NCBI RefSeq assembly: GCF_016919165.1
Contig: NZ_JAFFPS010000041.1
Location: 57,981 to 121,980, forward strand
From: Leptospira chreensis
GTDB taxonomy: Bacteria; Spirochaetota; Leptospiria; Leptospirales; Leptospiraceae
Direction of reading: 5' to 3'
DNA length: 64,000 bases
How positions within the stretch are numbered: position 1 is the first letter of the stretch; each line of letters starts with the position of its first letter. Shown piece by piece: positions 57,137-64,000 of the stretch. Under the pieces are notes generated by a model that saw only the letters and a program-made list of their open reading frames with translations, did no database searches and was not told where the DNA came from. Made by a program: the position numbers and the translations under genes.

Positions 57137-58840
57137 TTAGTTGGGTCGATAGCTATAAGCTTCTGGAGAAACCACTCCGGTCCAAAAGTTCGCTTGCAGT
57201 TGTAAGTAAACTCTTCTATCATCAATAGGCATGGCATTTCCTGTGTTTGGATTCACATCAAACTGATTGCCAAGGACTTGGTAATAGAGTTGGGCTTTGA
57301 AATGGTGTTTGTCCCCGAATAGGTTTAGGCCTGCCCAATACACTCGCAAAGAATCTGTTGGATCTACCTTCCCATTGCGATTAAAGTCACCTTGGATGTA
57401 TTCATACTTAAGCACTGGCATGATATAGTATTTATCCAAAAAAGGAATATTGTAACCAACCGTTCCATGATATCCAAATAGATCATTGGAAGCGGCACCA
57501 CCAAATGCGGTATAGGCGCCAGACAAATAGAAACCTTTGTAAGTAAAGGTACTATCATAAGTATGTCCGATTAGGCCCATCTTCGGCCGACCCAAAGTAG
57601 GAACCGAGTTTTGGACTAAGAAATTCGGATTTCCATTGGAATCCAAACTCCCACGGTCTGGGTTCGCAGCCTGGGAAGTGAGGAGTTGGATTCCACTCGT
57701 TGTGCCAGGTGTGTATTCCGGAACATAAAGTGATGGTGTGATTAAATTCTGAGTTTGCACATAACCGGCACCGATAGACCATTTCAACTCTCGTTGGAAA
57801 ATTTCTTCTCCTTCCTGCCAGTTCACCATCTTACCATCAGATTCTCTTTTGAGACCACCAAAGACATTCACTTGGGCTCGTGCATAATAAATGGGAGAAG
57901 TATTCACCGCTCCATATCGGTTAGCGGTTGTTAAGTCCTGTCGTCTTCCTGTTCCATAATCCCCTCCGCCACCTTTGCCGTTACTCACCATGAGGGACAC
58001 TTGTAAGTACCTTTCCCATTTATGATCTATTTCTTTGAGTGGAGTTGCTTGGATCATCACCCCGTTATCAAATTGCGGAATGGCATTCACAATCATACTG
58101 CGCTCTAAAGTCACAAAGTTCGCAGAGGATTGTAAATACTCTCTACTGAATTGTGTTGGCAATTGTCCAAACACAAATCGTAATCCACCATAAGGAATCT
58201 TTGCATAAGCAAACGCTTCATGGATGTAACCACGATTGTCTTTTAGTTTTGTATTGGTTACATAAGTTGTGGTCGCAGCCCTTCCGTTCGCATCCAAATA
58301 ATTCAAAGTGTTTGTGGTTTGCACCACATCCGTTCGATTGAGCATATTCTCCAAACGAAGTTGGATATTCGCACCCCACCATTCGTTTTCGTATTGAACT
58401 CCGAAGCGAAGACGACGAAAGTTCCAATCCACTGTATTAAAATCACGATGTCCATTATTGTAGAGTGAATCTTCCGATCCAGAAACACCGCGAAACTGCA
58501 TCCGACCGGCAATGGTTAGTTTTTCTTTTGAGGTATCATCGGGCCTGTGAGCAAAGGCATCGGGAAGGGTGCTGGAATTTCCATTGGGCAGGGGACGGTT
58601 GTAGTCCACCTTCACACGGTTAGGTCCTGGTTTTGTAAAAATTTGACCCGATTCCGTATCTTCATAGAGTTCTCGGTATACTTTCGCTTGTGGTTCTTTT
58701 GTTTCTTTTTTATGTTCTTTGGCTTCCGAAGGTTTGGTTTCCGTCGGAGTCAGTTCATTGGTTTTGGGAGTTTCTGATTCTGCAGAAATGGCCCTCACAA
58801 GGAAGAGGACGGCCAAAATGGCTTTTGAGATAGTCTTCAT
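57137..58840 (-). CDS. outer-membrane porin-like beta-barrel (OprO/OprP-like)
   Basis: This 567-residue protein has a signal peptide (about 20 residues), a charged low-complexity linker rich in Lys/Glu/Thr, and a barrel part from about residue 95. The alternating strands include LTIAGRMQFRG and FRRLRFGVQYENEWWGANIQLRLEN, and the chain ends near an aromatic YSYRPN. This resembles phosphate-selective porins O and P, which open with a similar phrase. The transported solute is unknown. It is followed 9 bases later by a small lipoprotein gene. Confidence 0.82.
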   Translation of the reverse strand: MKTISKAILAVLFLVRAISAESETPKTNELTPTETKPSEAKEHKKETKEPQAKVYRELYEDTESGQIFTKPGPNRVKVDYNRPLPNGNSSTLPDAFAHRPDDTSKEKLTIAGRMQFRGVSGSEDSLYNNGHRDFNTVDWNFRRLRFGVQYENEWWGANIQLRLENMLNRTDVVQTTNTLNYLDANGRAATTTYVTNTKLKDNRGYIHEAFAYAKIPYGGLRFVFGQLPTQFSREYLQSSANFVTLERSMIVNAIPQFDNGVMIQATPLKEIDHKWERYLQVSLMVSNGKGGGGDYGTGRRQDLTTANRYGAVNTSPIYYARAQVNVFGGLKRESDGKMVNWQEGEEIFQRELKWSIGAGYVQTQNLITPSLYVPEYTPGTTSGIQLLTSQAANPDRGSLDSNGNPNFLVQNSVPTLGRPKMGLIGHTYDSTFTYKGFYLSGAYTAFGGAASNDLFGYHGTVGYNIPFLDKYYIMPVLKYEYIQGDFNRNGKVDPTDSLRVYWAGLNLFGDKHHFKAQLYYQVLGNQFDVNPNTGNAMPIDDRRVYLQLQANFWTGVVSPEAYSYRPN

Positions 58841-59017
58841 TCAATTCTTTGTGACTGATTGGGATTATTACAAACGGTGGTTCTCACCTGATTCAATGTT
58901 TCAGTCTAGTGACAAACATATTGAAGTATTGTTGGGTTTCGATGACGGGATTGTTACAAATTGATTACAGGGCTTTGAATGGAGGACAAATTGTACTTTT
59001 TTTTACGAAATCGAGGC

Positions 59018-59050
59018 TTTGTCATATAACTAAGAGAGTTTTATGACAAA
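59018..59050. promoter_or_regulatory. long inverted repeat upstream of the porin, operator or hairpin
   Basis: TTTGTCATA (59018-59026) and TATGACAAA (59042-59050) are perfect 9-bp arms. Inside them AACT/AGTT pairs after one T-T mismatch, with a 5-base AAGAG loop. The element lies in the 345-base gap between the receptor's stop and the porin start, about 180 bases before the porin. It could be a repressor site or a processing hairpin. No T-run marks it as a terminator. Confidence 0.45.
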
Positions 59051-59084
59051 AACATAACGACCTATCTTTGATGATGAGTGTGAG

Positions 59085-59180
59085 TTTTGGGCGGATCCGC
59101 TTTCGCGGACCGGGCTCTACGCTGCAATCTTTCGACAGGCGAAAGGATTTCCGCTACGATCCCTTCCGCTTGGGACCTTA
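59085..59180 (-). other. GC-rich structured intergenic element
   Basis: This block is much richer in G+C than its surroundings and does not look coding. It contains the palindrome GCGGATCCGC (59091-59100). Read on the minus strand it has a 7-bp stem closed by a GAAA tetraloop (complement of 59094-59111, core TCCGC/GCGGA), and a second stem CTTTCG/CGAAAG (59129-59145). It starts 6 bases past the receptor stop. It may be a dispersed repeat with RNA structure. The rest of the 58841-59185 gap holds nothing else I can name. Confidence 0.5.
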
Positions 59181-59185
59181 ATCTT

Positions 59186-61177
59186 TTATAATTGGAACTG
59201 GTCGCAGATTCCTTTCAATTTGTCGGCTGTGTTGGAAAGATTCTTCGCCGAGGAAGACATCTCTTCGGCACCAGCGGCCGTATTGATGGTATGTTCATTG
59301 ATCTGAGTGATCACATCGGTAATCTCTCTTACGGCTCCTCTTTGTTCATCGGCCGCAACTTTGATTTGGTCCGATTCGCCTTTCACAATTCCAGAGTTTT
59401 CTAAAACGGAAAGATTGATTTCTGCCTGAGAACCCATGATGCTATAGAGGGAATCCATAGCCTGGGAAACATCATTGATGCTTTTGATGATCTCTTGGAT
59501 GAGAGAAGTGGAGGATTGGATGCTCTTGGCACCTCCATCCAATTCTTTCGAGTTTTTGTTGATCATCTCAGAAATCGATTTGATCGATGATGCAGTTCGG
59601 ATGGAAAGTTTTGAAATCTCTTCTGCTACCACGGCAAATCCTCTTCCCGCATCCCCAGCACGAGCTGCTTCAATCGCCGCATTGAGAGCTAGTAGTTGTG
59701 TTTGGTCTGAAATTTCATTGATGATTGCAATGATGGCCTTCATTTCATCAGAAGACTTCAAGATATTGCTAATCATATCGTTCATTCCCGTGAGAGACTG
59801 TTCTCCTTCCTTGGCTTGGTTGGAGATCGATTTCATTCGTGTGAGTGTATTGTCAATTTCGTCACCCACTCGTTTCACACTATTGGCTAATTCTTGGATT
59901 TTAATTTGAAATTGAGAAATGTTTCTGTGTTGGATGTCGATGGAACCGGTGATGTTTTCCATACTCGCTGACATTTCTTCTACAGTAGCTGACATCTGTT
60001 CGGTGGAAGCGGCTGTTGCTTGTGCTCCTCCCGAAAAACTATCGGAACTAGAAGAAAGTTCGCCGGCACTCGAAGCAAGTTCCTGAGAAATGAATTGAAT
60101 TTCGGATACGATCTTTCGAAGACTGACTAAAAATGAATTTGTATCTCCACTGAGTTCTCCAATTTCATCACTATGTGTGATCGTGAGAGATTGGGACAGG
60201 TCACCAGTAGACATTTTTTTAAAGAGGTCTCTGAGTCCCGAAATGGGTTTCAGTCGTTTGGAAATTAAACGAGAAAGTGCATAAATAGAAATACTCAAAA
60301 TGATAAAAACAAAAATTCCGATTTTGAATAACATATCGTGAACGACAGTTAAGATTTCACCTTTCGAGGCAATTGTCGCCAAACGAATATTATACTTTTC
60401 TAAATCAAATACTGTGGCGATTTTTTCTCTTCCAAAAAAATACTCCATATGTTCTTCTGATTTGAGTTCGAGTAATTTCCTTCCCCAGTCTAGTTTTTTG
60501 ATATCGAGGTTTAGAATTAACTTTTTGTCAGGATGTCCGATAACTTGGCCTTCTCTATCGGTGATGGCAACAAAACCTTCCTTTCCAATCTGAACATCCT
60601 TCACCACTTCATCGGTAAGGTGGTTTAAGGAAACAGCAAAGGCAAGGATGGCAACAACTTGTTTGCCTTGGAATACAGGCATGGTTAAGACTGCAACGGG
60701 TTCTTGTGTGACAGGAGAACGAGCTACTTTACTTAAACTGGCTTTTCCCTCAAGAACAGCTTTGATGTTTTCATCGAAGCCCGTGTTTCCCCAACGAAAT
60801 CCAATGGCCTTGCCCGTTGCATCGGAAAAAACGATAGGGTTTAGTTCTGCAGTGGATAAGAATACATTTTCATAAACACCGAATTTTTGGCTCAAATTGG
60901 CGAGGAGTGGGTCTAAGTATTTGCGATCTTTTCGAATCGATCGTTCGGCAAATTCAGGGCTAGTGGCTATGAATTCCGCTAAGAGAAATTGTTGGTCGAA
61001 AAAATTGCGAATTTGTCTTCCGGAGAGTTTGGCTACGTTTTTCATCTCTCCAATATATGCGTCTACAATGTAGGATTTACCAATGAAATAGGCAAAGGAA
61101 GAGATTCCAAGAGCCATTACTATGATTACGGTTACACTTAGAGCGACGATGACGGTCTTTAGGCTATTGAATTTCAT
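59186..61177 (-). CDS. methyl-accepting chemotaxis protein
   Basis: I start at ATG 61177, preceded by AGGAAATGAAAG, giving about 663 residues. A membrane helix near the start is followed by a periplasmic double-Cache-like sensor of about 240 residues, a second helix (about 285-310) and a HAMP segment. The long signalling coiled coil has its hairpin tip in [36 protein letters not shown]. It should pass a ligand signal to CheA/CheW and steer the flagella. No che gene is adjacent. The ligand is unknown. Confidence 0.94.
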   Translation of the reverse strand: MKFNSLKTVIVALSVTVIIVMALGISSFAYFIGKSYIVDAYIGEMKNVAKLSGRQIRNFFDQQFLLAEFIATSPEFAERSIRKDRKYLDPLLANLSQKFGVYENVFLSTAELNPIVFSDATGKAIGFRWGNTGFDENIKAVLEGKASLSKVARSPVTQEPVAVLTMPVFQGKQVVAILAFAVSLNHLTDEVVKDVQIGKEGFVAITDREGQVIGHPDKKLILNLDIKKLDWGRKLLELKSEEHMEYFFGREKIATVFDLEKYNIRLATIASKGEILTVVHDMLFKIGIFVFIILSISIYALSRLISKRLKPISGLRDLFKKMSTGDLSQSLTITHSDEIGELSGDTNSFLVSLRKIVSEIQFISQELASSAGELSSSSDSFSGGAQATAASTEQMSATVEEMSASMENITGSIDIQHRNISQFQIKIQELANSVKRVGDEIDNTLTRMKSISNQAKEGEQSLTGMNDMISNILKSSDEMKAIIAIINEISDQTQLLALNAAIEAARAGDAGRGFAVVAEEISKLSIRTASSIKSISEMINKNSKELDGGAKSIQSSTSLIQEIIKSINDVSQAMDSLYSIMGSQAEINLSVLENSGIVKGESDQIKVAADEQRGAVREITDVITQINEHTINTAAGAEEMSSSAKNLSNTADKLKGICDQFQL

Positions 61178-61358
61178 TCTTTCATTTCCTGGCAAAAACA
61201 AATAGAATCTATTGTGGTTATCTTAGGATCGAATTTGTCAAACTACATATTTGTAAGATTCTAATGAAATTCCCTAACTGGCCCAGTGGCCGAAATGAAA
61301 GGACATTTTGTTCAGACCATTAGACAAAACTTAAGTACATCCACGTAGGGATTCTCAA

Positions 61359-61433
61359 ATGATAAAAAAAACAGAAATCGGTAGTAGGTTTTCTATTACA
61401 GAATATTCTAAACTTTTAGGGGAAGAAATTTGA
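61359..61433 (+). CDS. possible 24-residue upstream peptide coupled to the STAS-like gene
   Basis: An ATG at 61359 with TAGGGA 8 bases before it opens 24 codons (MIKKTEIGSRFSITEY...) ending at TGA 61431-61433. The stop overlaps the TTG start of the next gene as TTGA. It may be a coupling or regulatory leader. A frame this short can arise by chance. Confidence 0.35.
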   Translation: MIKKTEIGSRFSITEYSKLLGEEI

Positions 61434-61801
61434 GTTGGTTTGAAATTGAAGGCAAAAAAATATTTTATGCGAACTACCGGGATTTGGACGCAGACCAAAT
61501 GATTGAACGATTGCATGAAATCATCCAAATTTACCGAGCAGAGCCTGGCAAATTCTATAGCCTTATAGACTTTACGAACACCTTTTTATCAGAAGAATAC
61601 ATTGCAGAAATGATGAATGGAGAAATCGCTGCTTTACGCAAATTAAAAATTATTAAAACCGCAGTGATTGGAATTAACTTTGCTAAGGTTGCGATCTTGG
61701 AAGTTTATAAAATTTTGAATACAGACAATAAATTCAAACTCTTTGATACCAAAGAAGAAGCATTGGAATGGTTATCGAGTGAGATCAAACATGAATCCTA
61801 A
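61430..61801 (+). CDS. STAS/SpoIIAA-like small protein
   Basis: This 123-residue protein starts at TTG 61430, with AGGGGAAG 6 bases before it and no nearby ATG. It alternates strands and helices (KFYSLIDFTNTFLSEEYIAEMM, then KTAVIGINFAKVAILEVYKIL and FKLFDTKEEALEWL), like SpoIIAA-like or STAS-related proteins. The classical D-S-S-G loop is missing, so it would not be phosphorylated in the usual way. It diverges from the chemotaxis receptor across about 250 bases, which hold only the short upstream peptide frame. Confidence 0.65.
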   Translation: MSWFEIEGKKIFYANYRDLDADQMIERLHEIIQIYRAEPGKFYSLIDFTNTFLSEEYIAEMMNGEIAALRKLKIIKTAVIGINFAKVAILEVYKILNTDNKFKLFDTKEEALEWLSSEIKHES

Positions 61802-61814
61802 GGAATCCTTTATT

Positions 61815-62225
61815 TTATCTGTTTTCTTTTCGAACCACTAGTTTCAGTCCGGACCAAGCCTCATCGACTGCACAGACTTTGATGTCAACGAGTCCCAATT
61901 CTAGAGCAAAATTACGAATCAAATCTTCATTCATATCGGAAGGAATTTTGGCCGACTTCTTTGGCCAAGAAATCCAGATCATTCCCGTTGGTTTGATAAA
62001 TTTGATGAGTTTAGGAAGTTTTTGAAAATACTCTTTAGAAGATAGGGTAAAAAAATGAATCATATCCAATCCGGTTTTTGGTTTCTCTAAGATCTGGATT
62101 TGTTTAGGAAATGTTCCCCAATCTTTGGTAAAGTCTTTGGATGGAAGATTGATAAAATGAAGGATCATATTTTCTTTGATTCCTAATTTTTCAATGAGTG
62201 GTTTTCCTGAATACCCAGCTGTCAT
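61815..62225 (-). CDS. DUF3052-family protein
   Basis: I start at ATG 62225, where AGGGGG lies 7 bases upstream and the family-like opening TAGYSGKPLIEKLGIK begins. The 136-residue protein resembles the compact DUF3052 fold, with a central WISWPKKSAKIPSDMNEDLIR segment and a final VDEAWSGLKLVVRK. The family is widespread, cytoplasmic and of unknown function. It is convergent with the STAS-like gene, 13 bases apart. Confidence 0.78.
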   Translation of the reverse strand: MTAGYSGKPLIEKLGIKENMILHFINLPSKDFTKDWGTFPKQIQILEKPKTGLDMIHFFTLSSKEYFQKLPKLIKFIKPTGMIWISWPKKSAKIPSDMNEDLIRNFALELGLVDIKVCAVDEAWSGLKLVVRKENR

Positions 62226-62320
62226 CACTTTCCCCCTACGATTGGACAATCCTGTAAATAGGATCGGTAAAACATTGTTAGTTTCTAGACATAATTAATT
62301 TTCTCTAGATCTTTTCTAAA

Positions 62321-62340
62321 TCCTCCGCATATGCGGAGGA
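62321..62340. promoter_or_regulatory. perfect 20-bp palindrome, candidate operator
   Basis: TCCTCCGCATATGCGGAGGA reads the same on both strands with no spacer. It lies in the 279-base divergent gap, 96 bases before the DUF3052 start and 165 before the chemotaxis receptor start. With no loop it is a poor RNA hairpin, so a dimeric protein site is the likelier reading. Confidence 0.55.
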
Positions 62341-62504
62341 ACCAGAATACAATCAGTCCGCGCCTCTTTTAAAAAAATCAATTTTCATTGGAAAATGGAA
62401 AAATACAGAGTATTTCCTTTGGTTTTGATCCGTAGATGTATACAACCAATAAAATATTGCGCCTAATCGCCATTCTGGTGATTTTTATGAATTGAGGGTA
62501 ATTA

Positions 62505-64000
62505 GTGTTAACGATTGCAGATCTTTGGAAACAAGGAAAAATCATTATTAATAGAATCAGATTTGGTTTGGTTCTTTTATTCGTTTTTGCAATGTTGGGA
62601 GCCAAAGACGAGTTCCAACCGAAGATGTTTGTGATCCATATGATTGGAACCTGCACTATGGGTTTCTATTGTGCGATCGCTTACATTCTCGAAAAAAAAA
62701 CAAACCCGCCCACTTGGTTCCATAAACTTTTAGTTTTACTCGATACATTGGTTCTCTCTGGAACCATCATAATGGATTGTACGTTAAGTGCCAAAGAGGC
62801 AGAGGCAGCTCTTGCCAATGCCATTGTTTATTTTATCTTTTTCTTCAATGCCATTTATTCTGGATTTTTGGGAGATCGTAAATTTGTTTTGATTAACTCT
62901 CTGTTAGGTTCTTTTTTGTCTGGAGTTGCTCTTTATTGCGCGGTCTCTATTTCGGGGCTTCAACTTTCTGTGGATCCAGAACTTTCCAGTAAACCAGGTT
63001 ATGTGGGTGTCACAGGTGAGATCCTAAAACCAGTTTTTATTTTCACTGCTGGATACATTGTTAGTTTACTCGTCCAACTTCTAACAAAGATTAGCTCTCT
63101 TGCTGAAATCAAAGCACATGAATCAGAAGTTCTACTTGGCCAAACCAAAGAACGAAATAAAATTTCTGCCAATGCTGCTGTAAAATTAGAAAGTTCCATC
63201 ACAAACTTCAGCAACTTTGTTTCTCAAACATCCATCAAACTAGAATCCCAAGCAGCCTCCTTAGAAGAAATCACTGCCGTCATTTCAGAATTATCTAGTT
63301 CTTTTGAATCGAATGGATCGTCCATTGAAGAACAAAACAACAAAGTACAAGGAATGGTGGCAGATACTGAAATTCTAAAAGAAACTGTAGACCAAATTCT
63401 TGTACAAAGTGAACGTTTGGTAGAAATTGCTGAGATCAATAAAAAAGAAAGTATGTCGGTAACAGAAGTTGCTGACCAAACAGCAAATCATTTAGAATCC
63501 ATCCAATCTTCCTTTGACCAAGTAAACGAAATCAATAACATAGTTGCCGAAATTGGTGAAAAGACAAACTTGCTGGCGTTAAATGCATCGATTGAGGCGG
63601 CAAGAGCCGGTGATGTAGGAAAAGGATTTGCCGTTGTCGCAAACGAAGTGAGTAAACTTGCCGAGTTTACGAAAAACAACGTAAAACGAATTTCCATAGT
63701 CGTTAAAAGTTCCAAAGAAATCATAACGAATGCAAGAAATGCTTCCAAAAGCACTGGGGAACTAGCAAAATCTCAAATCGATCGATTGAACCAAACATTG
63801 GTTGCCATCCAAAACATGAACCAATTGTATTTGGAACAAAGAAATACTTTGTCTGCGATATTAGTGGAACTGGGACAAATTCGAGAACTCTCCAAACAAA
63901 TTTCCGAATCCACCAAAGAACAGTTACTTGGTCAGAAAGAAGCATCAAAAGGGATTGTCCAACTAGAAATGGAGGTCAACGAAATCAGTCGCGCCTCCAA
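62505..64000 (+). CDS. methyl-accepting chemotaxis protein with multi-pass membrane sensor, 3'-truncated by window edge
   Basis: A GTG at 62505 with GAGGG 6 bases upstream opens a frame that stays open to base 64000 (about 498 codons visible). An in-frame TAA at 62499 blocks any earlier start. The first 200 residues hold about six membrane helices with no large periplasmic domain, unlike a classical receptor. The signalling domain follows, with its tip in [39 protein letters not shown]. No HAMP domain is evident between them. It may sense membrane state or an internal cue. The C-terminus lies beyond the window. Confidence 0.88.
   Translation, partial: MLTIADLWKQGKIIINRIRFGLVLLFVFAMLGAKDEFQPKMFVIHMIGTCTMGFYCAIAYILEKKTNPPTWFHKLLVLLDTLVLSGTIIMDCTLSAKEAEAALANAIVYFIFFFNAIYSGFLGDRKFVLINSLLGSFLSGVALYCAVSISGLQLSVDPELSSKPGYVGVTGEILKPVFIFTAGYIVSLLVQLLTKISSLAEIKAHESEVLLGQTKERNKISANAAVKLESSITNFSNFVSQTSIKLESQAASLEEITAVISELSSSFESNGSSIEEQNNKVQGMVADTEILKETVDQILVQSERLVEIAEINKKESMSVTEVADQTANHLESIQSSFDQVNEINNIVAEIGEKTNLLALNASIEAARAGDVGKGFAVVANEVSKLAEFTKNNVKRISIVVKSSKEIITNARNASKSTGELAKSQIDRLNQTLVAIQNMNQLYLEQRNTLSAILVELGQIRELSKQISESTKEQLLGQKEASKGIVQLEMEVNEISRAS

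Overview
The window looks like a chromosomal segment of a Leptospira, probably from the saprophytic side of the genus. The reasons are moderately AT-rich coding DNA, spirochaete-style lipoproteins, a very high density of histidine kinases, receivers, EAL, STAS and chemotaxis proteins, and the overall gene content. This placement is inferred from gene content and was not tested by a search. I see no rRNA, tRNA, CRISPR array, insertion sequence or phage genes.

Layout. 1-519 is the 3' part of an alpha/beta hydrolase, followed by a 480-base gap with an unexplained structured element. 1002-9547 holds purB, a FabG-type reductase, an M23 peptidase, an enoyl-CoA isomerase-like enzyme, a signalling pair with degenerate receiver and EAL domains, a GlsB-type membrane protein and yebC. 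9671-13752 is an acyl-CoA dehydrogenase and a start/stop-coupled trio (PabA/TrpG-type amidotransferase, MsbA-type ABC exporter, lone receiver). 13739-21737 has a HEAT-repeat lipoprotein, hflX, STAS, homoserine dehydrogenase, a lysine-rich membrane protein, an ACT-domain protein and a formylglycine-enzyme-fold protein. 21743-29163 has MarR, a RetSat-like oxidoreductase, a DUF4139 protein, mtnP, STAS, galK and pgi. 29149-34154 is an apparent operon of two sensor kinases followed by AmgK- and MurU-like genes for cell-wall sugar recycling. 34216-41684 has an alpha/beta hydrolase, a ferredoxin, a receiver, and the line tlyA, polyprenyl synthase, ndk, antiporter, coaD and argG. 41766-44980 encodes a nitrilase interrupted by an in-frame stop, a small subunit with a Tat-like leader, and a GMC oxidoreductase. 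44973-53745 has an RNA methyltransferase, pyrD, a kinase/REC-ATPase pair, a HAD phosphatase, a pseudouridine synthase, an ankyrin protein and a beta-propeller protein. 53897-64000 has a YkuI-like EAL protein, a DUF2804 lipoprotein, a porin/lipoprotein pair, two chemotaxis receptors (the last running off the end), a STAS-like protein and a DUF3052 protein.

How it works together. Most genes are housekeeping, but signalling genes are threaded among them. Several end in protein-protein outputs (STAS, RsbW-like ATPase, lone receivers) and none carries an obvious DNA-binding output, which suggests partner-switching control. The best candidates for a second look are the sensor-kinase/AmgK/MurU unit, the exported GMC module with its interrupted nitrilase, the paired degenerate receiver and EAL proteins, and the intergenic palindromes at 59018-59180 and 62321-62340. 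Genes are packed tail to tail: 7 of 15 convergent junctions overlap, and hairpins lie in the only three convergent gaps longer than 20 bases.
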